A stretch of DNA of 7,375 bases, from NCBI GenBank assembly GCA_017984655.1, contig JAGNZB010000060.1, positions 1-7,375 of the forward strand, in the 5' to 3' direction. This document shows, piece by piece, positions 1-5,701 of the stretch. A model generated the notes under the pieces. That model saw only the letters and a list, made by a program, of their open reading frames with translations. It made no database searches and was not told the origin of the DNA. Position 1 is the first letter of the stretch, and each line of letters opens with the position of its first letter. Origin of the DNA: Candidatus Altimarinota bacterium. Lineage in GTDB: Bacteria > Patescibacteriota > Gracilibacteria > RBG-16-42-10. The translations under genes were made by a program, and so were the position numbers.

Positions 1-316
1 GTGTTACTGATAGGGCTATCCCTGTCAGTACAAAACTAATCCAAGACAGTCTTTTTCCATGTGGTAGTAGGCCGGGAACAATAATCACTAGTAGGCCTAC
101 CCAAAGTACCAATGGTACGAAGAATTGGTACCAAGTGGGATTGATAGCAAGGCTCATCAAACTAAAGCCGACGAACAAGATTGTGCCTTCACGCAAAGAA
201 AAAAAGTTGGCAGCAGCCATGGTCAGCCACAGTGGTAAGAAGCTGGTGGGAAACCAGGTGACGGAGACCAATGAACCAATCACAACGGTAAAAATGCGAA
301 TTAGGATACCAATCAT
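1..316 (-). CDS. mreD: Probable rod shape-determining membrane protein MreD (5' part; runs off the window)
   Basis: The frame opens at an ATG (316-314 on the minus strand) two bases after the mreC stop and stays open to the left edge, giving about 105 residues of a family usually near 160-170. The fragment is very hydrophobic. I see about five candidate membrane segments, near residues 1-19, 25-40, 45-60, 63-83 and 92-105, with short polar loops such as PHGKR between the last two. MreD is an integral membrane partner of MreC in the elongasome that directs lateral peptidoglycan synthesis. The call rests on position directly after mreC and on the multi-helix profile, because MreD has little conserved sequence. 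There is no Shine-Dalgarno sequence before the ATG, so translation may be coupled to mreC termination. Another small polytopic membrane protein is possible but less likely. Confidence 0.62.
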   Translation of the reverse strand, partial: MIGILIRIFTVVIGSLVSVTWFPTSFLPLWLTMAAANFFSLREGTILFVGFSLMSLAINPTWYQFFVPLVLWVGLLVIIVPGLLPHGKRLSWISFVLTGIALSVT

Positions 317-318
317 AG

Positions 319-1119
319 TTAATTGAGAACAACAAATACGCTGTCGATCTGAGTACTTTCGACTGTGGGGGTGACAAGGAGGGTGAGGTAGGTCTCTTGG
401 TCACTACTGATCACCTCACTTACTGTACCAATCAAAATATCATTGAAATTTTCTAATTCCTGACCAGTGGTAAAAATATATTCACCTTTGGCAAACGTGG
501 TGCTTTTTGGTACTTGGGTCATGTGCAGTAAACCTAGTCCAATGGTGCCCTGGACTAGTCCTTTGGCATGACTCTTGTCTAAATAACTATAATAAACACT
601 CTTTGGATCAGTAACCAAACTCATCTCAGCTGAGTGCTCGCTGACATGTTCGATCTTGCCGACGAGGGCGTTGTTGAGGATCACTGGCAATCCCACGCGT
701 AGTCCTTGGTTGCTACCGATATCAAGAATCAAGAAACGTGAGAAGCTACCCGGTTTCTCACCAATCACATGAGCAAGTGCTACTTGTCTCTTGTGGGTTC
801 TTTGTACAGTAAGTTCGCTTCGTAGGGCTTCATTTTCTCTTGTGATCAGGCTCATTTGGCTGAGCTCAGCTTGAAGCCGTTCATTTTCATTTTTGACTGA
901 CTGTAGCTCGGTATCAGTGTCTTGGGTTAGGTAATGCCAAAATGTGCCCATTGCTATTTCTACCCGATAAAGGAATCGTTGGGTGGGGGCAAGAAAGCTG
1001 CCAACAGGACTAAGCACATTTTTTGTCTGCGGTAGTAGCCAGACAAGGCTGATGATAATGAGGATAGCTGATATTCCGATAAGGTATCGACTACGATATT
1101 TGGGACGTATAGGTTTCAT
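319..1119 (-). CDS. mreC: Rod shape-determining protein MreC
   Basis: This 266-residue protein has the full MreC layout: a basic N-terminus (KPIRPKYRSR), one membrane anchor at about residues 12-29, a coiled coil at about 66-105 rich in Glu, Asn and Leu, and a C-terminal beta domain at about 110-266. That domain includes an ILDIGSNQGLRVGLPVI stretch, a G-KIEHVSEHSAEMSLVTD stretch and a late GEYIFTTGQ / ILIGTVSEV pair, all matching family patterns. MreC is a bitopic scaffold outside the membrane that links MreB, MreD and the RodA/PBP2 synthase during cell elongation. The ATG at 1119 lies 29 bases inside the end of dnaE in another frame. No ATG, GTG or TTG codon follows before the membrane anchor, so the overlap looks genuine. 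No Shine-Dalgarno sequence is visible. mreB, the usual upstream neighbour, is replaced by dnaE. Confidence 0.93.
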   Translation of the reverse strand: MKPIRPKYRSRYLIGISAILIIISLVWLLPQTKNVLSPVGSFLAPTQRFLYRVEIAMGTFWHYLTQDTDTELQSVKNENERLQAELSQMSLITRENEALRSELTVQRTHKRQVALAHVIGEKPGSFSRFLILDIGSNQGLRVGLPVILNNALVGKIEHVSEHSAEMSLVTDPKSVYYSYLDKSHAKGLVQGTIGLGLLHMTQVPKSTTFAKGEYIFTTGQELENFNDILIGTVSEVISSDQETYLTLLVTPTVESTQIDSVFVVLN

Positions 1120-4100
1120 AGAATGTAGATAGTGCTTGTTCTAGTGGCTCAGAAAGCGTGATATGGAAGGGGAGGCTAATGACCGTGGACTTGTGTAATG
1201 GCGTTTTGAGCTCGAGCTCTACAGGTTGGACACCCGGGAAGCGCATCAGAATAGATTTGAGTTGGCTGAGTGCTTCTTGACCGGTCGAAGCTGGTAGGCT
1301 AATGCGGTACGGAGAATATTGGTCTTTGAGACTATTTGTTAGCATGTTTTCATTGATCACTAAGGGATCAAGTTTATCTATCAGTAACTTCGCCGTGGTT
1401 CCTTGGCCACCACCACGACGGTCTCGGAAGGAGATGGTCCCTGATGCTTTGACCATCGCATCTTCGACCGCAAGCTCCTGACAAGCGGGCAGTGCCTTGG
1501 GAAAGATGACGCCTTCAATGCGACCGAATGGATTCTCGAGGTCAAGGAAGCACATTGCTTGACCATTCTTGGTCAAAATTCTTTTGCAATGGAGGATCAT
1601 GCCTGAGATCTGGGCCTTTTTCCCATCATCTTTGACTGTCAATTGATCAATCCTGATACTGTTTTTGGCAAAGAGCGGCTTGAGATGGTCGAGCGGATGG
1701 GCTGAGAGATACAATCCCAATGCTTCTTTTTCCCAATCCAAGACAGTCTTAATTGGTAATGGCTCAGCTAGGGGGGCGAGTTTTAAATTGGGATAGTCAT
1801 TGATGCCACTAAATTCGCCAAAGAGGGAATCCTTGGGGGCATCACGTAGCTTGCGCAAGATACCGAGGTATTGAATGCAGGTGTCGAGATTGATCATATG
1901 CTGGTCCGGAGTGCCAAAGTCACAAAGCGCATTGGCCTTGATCAATGCTTCAAGCCCTTTGCGATTGATTGCTTGTGGTTCGATGCGGGTGAGGAAGTCT
2001 TGCATCGAGGTAAATGGACCTCCTTGTTCTCGAGCATGAACAATTGCTAGGCTAGTAGCATCACCTAAGTTCTTGATGCCACCCAGTCCAAAGCGGATGC
2101 CATCACGACCCACTACCGTAAAGCTGAGTTCGGAGTGGTTGATCGATGGAGGATGAATGGTAAGTTCCAAGACTTTTGATTCTTCAATCTCGATCACAAC
2201 ACGTTCAGTGTCCCCACGATCACTAGTGAGGAGGGCTGCCATGAATGCTGCCGGAAAGTGACTTTTGAGATAGGCTGTCTGATAAGCGATCATGGCATAA
2301 CAAGCCGCATGTGATTTGTTGAAACCATACCGAGCAAAAGGTTCGATGAAGTCCCAAATCTTTTCAGCTGTTTCTGCCAGTTTGCCTCGAGCGACTGCTT
2401 TATCGATAAACTTCTGCCGTTGTTCCATCAGCAACTCTTTGATCTTTTTTCCTACCGCTCGACGGAGGATATCGGCCTCTCCATAACTAAAGCCACAATA
2501 TTGACGGGCGATTTCGAGCACTTGCTCTTGGTAGACGATGACTCCGTACGTTTTCTTCAAAATTGGCTCTAGCTCTGGGTCAAGATACACTACTTCCTTG
2601 AGCCCATTTTTGGCAGCAATAAAGTCAGGAATTGCCTCCAGAGGACCTGGACGATACAAAGAAATCATCGCGATAATATCCTCGAAGTTGCTGGGTTTTA
2701 GCTCTTTTAAATAATGCTTCATTCCTTCTGACTCAAGCTGGAATACTCCTGTGGTTTTTCCAGAGGCGAGCAGTTCGTAGCTGTCTTTGTCTTTGGTGTC
2801 GAGATGTTGCCAGTCTAGGTCAATTTGGTAATTTTGATTGATCAACTTGGCGGTGTCTGCCAATACAGTAAGGTTGCGTAGACCCAAGAAGTCCATCTTG
2901 AGCAAGCCGAGTAGCTCGAGTGGCTTCATCGCATACTGAGTCACCACACCCTCTTCTTTGCCGGCAGTGTTTTTCTGGAGTGGGGTATGTTCTACAAGAG
3001 GCTCTCCAGCAATAACTACTGCTGATGCATGGGTGGATGCATGACGGACTACTCCTTCAAGTTTGCTAGCCAGCTGCCAGATCTGTTGATGCGCGGCATT
3101 GGTAGCTAGGGTTTCTTTGAGTTGAGGTTCCTGTTCCAATGCATCCTTGAGTTTGGTACCTGGCTTCATGGGAATCAGTTTTGCCAAACTGTCGACATCT
3201 TTGTAGCCAAAGCCAAGTACTCTACCGACATCACGAATCGCGGCCTTGGCACCCATCGTACCAAAGGTAATAATCTGGGCGACACTGTCACGTCCGTACT
3301 TCTCGACGACATAGTTAATTACTTTTTCCCGGCTATCGTCGGCAAAATCGATATCGATATCAGGAGGGGAGACACGTTCAGGATTGAGGAAGCGTTCGAA
3401 CACCAAGTCGTGTTCGAGTGGGTCGATGTCGGTGATCCCAAGGCAGTAAGTAATAATGGCACCAGCAGCGGATCCACGACCTGGCCCAACAGGAACTCCG
3501 TTGGTTTTGGCCCAGTTTACAAAATCCCACACAATCAGGAAGTAACTAGGAAAGCCGGTTTTGTTGATGATGCCGAGCTCGTAGTCAATACGTTTGAGGA
3601 TCTCATCAGTTAGCACTTCACCATAACGATTTTTGGCCCCTTCAATACATAATTGGTAAAGGTATTGGGGAACATCAAGTCCTGGTGGACATTGGAATGG
3701 TGGTAGTAGATTTTTGCCGAGGCTGAGCTGTACATCGCAGCGCTCTGCAATCTGGTTGGTGATGTCACATGCCTCAGGTATATCCGCAAATAAAGTTCGC
3801 ATCTCTTCCTCACTACGGATTGAATAGTCTCCTTTGAGTTGCGGTCGATTTTGGTCACTGATCAGTTTCTGATTTTTGACACAAATTAAGGCGTCATGAG
3901 CATCTCGGTCGGTGGTATTAGGGTAGTGACTATCATTGGTAGCCACCAATGGGATGCCGGTTTCTTGGCTCAAGGCGATGAGGAGAGGAGAGAGCTGCTC
4001 TTCTTGTTCTAAGCCGTGACGTTCGATCTCAATAAAATAGTTGTTTTTACCAAAGAGTTCTTGATACTTTAGTGCGAGCTTCTTACCTTCCTCTAGGCCT

Positions 4101-4543
4101 TTTTGTAAAAGTATTGTGCCTAGTTCTGAACTCCAGTTACCACTGAGAGCAATCAGGCCAGTATGGTATTCTGCTAGCAAATCCCAGTCAATCATTGGCT
4201 TCTCGTGGACGCCTTCTAGCTGTGCTTTGGTAATCAAATTCATCAGGTTCTGATAGCCCTGATTATTCTCAGCTAATAGTACTAGTTGAAATGGATGCTT
4301 CGCTTCTTCGCTACGGTCGAAGTGTGAGTGGGGGGCCACATAGACTTCTGCGCCAAGAACCGGTCGTAGTTTGTATCCTTGTGCAGCCTGATAAATATCC
4401 ACGGCACCATACATCACCGCATTGTCAGTAAGTGCGATCGCTTCCATGTGCAGTTCCTTGACACGATTGATAATGGCGTAAGGCGAACCTAGCGCATCCA
4501 AAAGGCTAAAGTGACTATGTACATGGAGGTGAACAAAACTCAT
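1091..4543 (-). CDS. dnaE: DNA polymerase III subunit alpha (replicative polymerase, DnaE type)
   Basis: The protein is 1150 residues from the ATG at 4543, normal for DnaE. I prefer this start to an in-frame TTG six bases upstream (4549) because family members begin MSxFVHLHxHS. In order there are a PHP domain (1-~280); the palm with GPGRGSAAG at 353-361 and catalytic aspartates in PDIDIDF (D397, D399) plus D551 in KMDFLGL; the fingers with SLYRPGPLE (628-636) and YGFNKSHAACYA (739-750); a helix-hairpin-helix region (~820-880); a clamp-binding-like KDSLF (904-908); and an OB fold (~975-1060). The polymerase residues look intact. In the PHP domain three of nine expected metal ligands are changed (N41, Q86, N136), so PHP nuclease activity is doubtful. 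The gene diverges from rpsU. A TATAGT hexamer lies on the minus strand at 4563-4558 with no good -35 box. No Shine-Dalgarno sequence is seen. Confidence 0.98.
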   Translation of the reverse strand: MSFVHLHVHSHFSLLDALGSPYAIINRVKELHMEAIALTDNAVMYGAVDIYQAAQGYKLRPVLGAEVYVAPHSHFDRSEEAKHPFQLVLLAENNQGYQNLMNLITKAQLEGVHEKPMIDWDLLAEYHTGLIALSGNWSSELGTILLQKGLEEGKKLALKYQELFGKNNYFIEIERHGLEQEEQLSPLLIALSQETGIPLVATNDSHYPNTTDRDAHDALICVKNQKLISDQNRPQLKGDYSIRSEEEMRTLFADIPEACDITNQIAERCDVQLSLGKNLLPPFQCPPGLDVPQYLYQLCIEGAKNRYGEVLTDEILKRIDYELGIINKTGFPSYFLIVWDFVNWAKTNGVPVGPGRGSAAGAIITYCLGITDIDPLEHDLVFERFLNPERVSPPDIDIDFADDSREKVINYVVEKYGRDSVAQIITFGTMGAKAAIRDVGRVLGFGYKDVDSLAKLIPMKPGTKLKDALEQEPQLKETLATNAAHQQIWQLASKLEGVVRHASTHASAVVIAGEPLVEHTPLQKNTAGKEEGVVTQYAMKPLELLGLLKMDFLGLRNLTVLADTAKLINQNYQIDLDWQHLDTKDKDSYELLASGKTTGVFQLESEGMKHYLKELKPSNFEDIIAMISLYRPGPLEAIPDFIAAKNGLKEVVYLDPELEPILKKTYGVIVYQEQVLEIARQYCGFSYGEADILRRAVGKKIKELLMEQRQKFIDKAVARGKLAETAEKIWDFIEPFARYGFNKSHAACYAMIAYQTAYLKSHFPAAFMAALLTSDRGDTERVVIEIEESKVLELTIHPPSINHSELSFTVVGRDGIRFGLGGIKNLGDATSLAIVHAREQGGPFTSMQDFLTRIEPQAINRKGLEALIKANALCDFGTPDQHMINLDTCIQYLGILRKLRDAPKDSLFGEFSGINDYPNLKLAPLAEPLPIKTVLDWEKEALGLYLSAHPLDHLKPLFAKNSIRIDQLTVKDDGKKAQISGMILHCKRILTKNGQAMCFLDLENPFGRIEGVIFPKALPACQELAVEDAMVKASGTISFRDRRGGGQGTTAKLLIDKLDPLVINENMLTNSLKDQYSPYRISLPASTGQEALSQLKSILMRFPGVQPVELELKTPLHKSTVISLPFHITLSEPLEQALSTFYETYTSQIS

Positions 4544-4595
4544 CAGCAATGAAAATAACTATATGCTCAAGATAACAAAGAATAAGGCTGGCTCA

Positions 4596-4630
4596 AAATT
4601 ACAAATTATAAATTACAAATTACAAATTGG
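4596..4630. repeat. Left AAATTAC heptamer array (5 units)
   Basis: Five exact 7-base units follow one another: AAATTAC, AAATTAT, AAATTAC, AAATTAC and AAATTGG. The array is the inverted counterpart of the one at 4852-4887. On the minus strand the second and third units create a TATAAT at 4610-4605, about 60 bases upstream of the dnaE ATG and pointing towards it. No well-spaced -35 hexamer accompanies it. Confidence 0.85.
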
Positions 4631-4654
4631 GGAAGGGCTCGAGAATAAATTAGT

Positions 4655-4664
4655 AATGAGGAAT
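4655..4664. repeat. Left arm of a nested 10-bp inverted repeat
   Basis: The sequence AATGAGGAAT here is the exact reverse complement of ATTCCTCATT at 4747-4756. The pair lies inside the larger heptamer inverted repeat with a loop of about 82 bases. It may be part of the same compound element, or a chance match in low-complexity DNA. Confidence 0.45.
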
Positions 4665-4746
4665 TGAGGCCACTCACATGACGTTAACCACCATTAGGCT
4701 TTCCATTCACCCTTACTTTCACTTTTACCTTTATGGTCCCATCCTT

Positions 4747-4756
4747 ATTCCTCATT
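4747..4756. repeat. Right arm of a nested 10-bp inverted repeat
   Basis: ATTCCTCATT pairs exactly with the arm at 4655-4664 and sits in a pyrimidine-rich stretch just before the REP-like motif. Confidence 0.45.
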
Positions 4757-4770
4757 CTCTCCCTCCATTA

Positions 4771-4792
4771 TCCTGAGCGTTGCGAAGGGTCC
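4771..4792. repeat. REP-like dispersed motif, degenerate copy
   Basis: The stretch reads TCCTGAGCG-TTGCGAAGGGTCC. It resembles the imperfectly palindromic CCTGAGCGAAGCGAAGGGT-type motif that I know as a dispersed intergenic repeat in many unrelated bacterial genomes. Only one copy is in this window, so its status as a repeat here rests on recognition, not on a count. Confidence 0.5.
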
Positions 4793-4851
4793 TGCTGAGT
4801 ATCTCGGCAAGCACCATTAACATGCAATTCTCACCATTCCCTTCTCCTGAG

Positions 4852-4887
4852 CCAAATTTGTAATTTATAATCTGTAATTTGTAATTT
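4852..4887. repeat. Right AAATTAC heptamer array (inverted; about 5 units)
   Basis: Read on the minus strand this is AAATTAC, AAATTAC, AGATTAT, AAATTAC and AAATTTGG, so it is the inverted partner of the array at 4596-4630 with a few substitutions and one extra base. On the plus strand it contains an exact TATAAT at 4866-4871 pointing towards rpsU. The two arms with the 221-base spacer span 292 bases and could fold as one long hairpin or represent the ends of a small non-coding element. No target-site duplication is obvious. Confidence 0.85.
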
Positions 4888-4893
4888 CTGTTG

Positions 4894-4922
4894 TTGCACT
4901 TCTCCCTCTCTTCTACTAGAGT
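4894..4922 (+). promoter_or_regulatory. Weak candidate promoter for rpsU
   Basis: TTGCAC at 4894-4899 and TAGAGT at 4917-4922 are separated by 17 bases and would start a transcript near 4929, leaving a leader of about 27 bases that still includes the strong Shine-Dalgarno sequence. Each hexamer matches the sigma70 consensus only partly, so this is a low-confidence call. The exact TATAAT at 4866-4871 is the alternative -10 box. Confidence 0.25.
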
Positions 4923-4941
4923 GTCTTCGCTTAAATTTTTG

Positions 4942-4950
4942 AAAGGAGGT
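4942..4950 (+). promoter_or_regulatory. Perfect Shine-Dalgarno sequence of rpsU
   Basis: AAAGGAGGT lies six bases (counted from its last G) before the rpsU ATG and is fully complementary to the usual 3' end of 16S rRNA. It is the only Shine-Dalgarno sequence found before any of the seven genes in the window, which makes it a likely control point for bS21 synthesis. Confidence 0.93.
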
Positions 4951-4955
4951 GCTAT

Positions 4956-5150
4956 ATGACATATGTTTTACGACAAAATAACGAATCAGTAGAGAAGATG
5001 CTTGGCCGTTTTCGTCGCAAAGTAATGGGCGATGGTGTCTTGGCACGTGTGCGTTCTCGCAAGTTCCACAGTTCTAAGCTGAACAAGCGTCAGCTTAAAA
5101 TTCGCGCCCAATATCGTACTCAGAAACAAGCTGAAGAAGCTACTGAATAG
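4956..5150 (+). CDS. rpsU: 30S ribosomal protein bS21
   Basis: The 64-residue, strongly basic protein matches bS21. An acidic/polar start (RQNNESVEKML) leads into GRFRRKV, then GVLARVRSRKF (27-37), equivalent to the AGVLAEVRRREF core of E. coli bS21, followed by a basic helical tail. bS21 sits on the 30S platform next to the 3' end of 16S rRNA, near bS18, uS11 and the anti-Shine-Dalgarno region, and affects initiation. Y53 in RAQYRTQ aligns by eye with the tyrosine of Bacteroidota bS21 that, as I recall, contacts the anti-Shine-Dalgarno; E. coli has valine at the aligned position. The start is fixed by the perfect AAAGGAGGT. ybeY follows after eight bases, so the two are probably co-transcribed. 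Confidence 0.95.
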   Translation: MTYVLRQNNESVEKMLGRFRRKVMGDGVLARVRSRKFHSSKLNKRQLKIRAQYRTQKQAEEATE

Positions 5151-5158
5151 TCGAGCTC

Positions 5159-5638
5159 ATGAAAGGTACTGTACAATTCGTACCCAAATCAAAGTGGACA
5201 CCTCGTCTCTGCACCGTAATCAAATACTGGTGGCAGGAGGTGTCCTTTTTGTGTGGGCCAGTTGCTAGGGCTACCCTGGAAATTGTCTTTGTGTCCAAGG
5301 TGAAGATTCGTCAGCTCAATAAACAATATCGTGAAATTGACAAGGTGACTGATGTAATATCACTGGACTTCGGTATCGATCGACTAGGTGAAAAGATGGG
5401 GGTGATCTACATTGCTCCTGCGGTTTTGAAGTCGGTAGCTAGCCAGATGGGGCACTCTTATGAGCAAGAGTTGATGTTCATTGTTTTGCATGGACTGCTT
5501 CATGTGTGGGGCTATGACCATCTGCTTGCTGCTGATGAAAAAAGCATGCTTGAGATGAAAGAAATGTTATTACAAAACTTTCCCGAGTATTCACCATTAT
5601 TAAGCACATATAGAAGCCGATCTTTGATTGACTATTAA
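5159..5638 (+). CDS. ybeY: Endoribonuclease YbeY (16S rRNA 3'-end maturation)
   Basis: The 159-residue protein carries the zinc-binding signature HGLLHVWGYDH with H111, H115 and H121 as metal ligands. It also has the family's central LNKQYREIDKVTDVISLDF stretch with conserved R58 and the TDV motif at 64-66. A GVIYIAP strand corresponds to the GDIvI strand of homologues. YbeY is a single-strand RNA endonuclease required for correct 16S rRNA 3'-end processing and ribosome quality control in the cytoplasm. Length is typical. The ATG is eight bases after the rpsU stop and has no Shine-Dalgarno sequence, so re-initiation after rpsU is plausible. The pairing is sensible because both products act at the 3' end of 16S rRNA. 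The last codons overlap the -35 box of the promoter assigned to ftsA. Confidence 0.95.
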   Translation: MKGTVQFVPKSKWTPRLCTVIKYWWQEVSFLCGPVARATLEIVFVSKVKIRQLNKQYREIDKVTDVISLDFGIDRLGEKMGVIYIAPAVLKSVASQMGHSYEQELMFIVLHGLLHVWGYDHLLAADEKSMLEMKEMLLQNFPEYSPLLSTYRSRSLIDY

Positions 5639-5655
5639 GCTCAGTGTCATATACT
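5628..5655 (+). promoter_or_regulatory. Sigma70-like promoter for ftsA, overlapping the end of ybeY
   Basis: TTGACT at 5628-5633 (five of six consensus bases) and TATACT at 5650-5655 (five of six) are separated by 16 bases. Transcription would begin near 5662, just past an in-frame ATG at 5660 but about 40 bases before the ATG at 5702. This supports the latter as the ftsA start. A second TATACT occurs at 5683-5688 without a usable -35 box. Confidence 0.65.
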
Positions 5656-5701
5656 GGGGATGCATTTTTCAGTGCTTTTTCCTATACTTTATTTTCTTGG
5701 C

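Larger units (their letters stand above)
4550..4955. other. Divergent intergenic region between dnaE and rpsU, rich in repeats
   Basis: About 400 bases without a credible gene separate the two divergent units. The region contains two inverted AAATTAC heptamer arrays, a smaller nested 10-bp inverted repeat, a REP-like motif and the rpsU ribosome binding site. The middle part (about 4680-4850) is pyrimidine-rich on the plus strand. Promoters for both dnaE and rpsU must lie here or be read from outside, but no promoter in this stretch is strong by consensus. The only long open frame (minus strand 4831-5046) translates the heptamer repeat and the antisense of rpsU and is not credible. Confidence 0.85.

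Noticed and set aside
135..326. 63-codon plus-strand open frame at the left edge
   Set aside because: It is antisense to the hydrophobic mreD frame, which joins mreC with a two-base gap and fits the operon far better.
3122..3613. 163-codon plus-strand open frame antisense to dnaE
   Set aside because: It lies wholly opposite the conserved DnaE palm, has no Shine-Dalgarno sequence or recognisable motif, and is explained as a shadow of dnaE codon structure.
4544..4549. TTG codon six bases upstream as dnaE start
   Set aside because: The ATG at 4543 matches the conserved N-terminus of DnaE, and the TTG has no ribosome binding site to favour it.
4596..4887. CRISPR array
   Set aside because: The units are 7 bases long without spacers, and the two blocks are inverted, not direct.
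4831..5046. 71-codon minus-strand open frame across the right heptamer array and rpsU
   Set aside because: Its product is antisense rpsU followed by translated heptamer repeat (KLQITDYKLQI), so it is not a credible gene.
5660..5701. Upstream ATG extending FtsA by 14 residues
   Set aside because: The extension is hydrophobic, not FtsA-like, and lies at the predicted transcript start.
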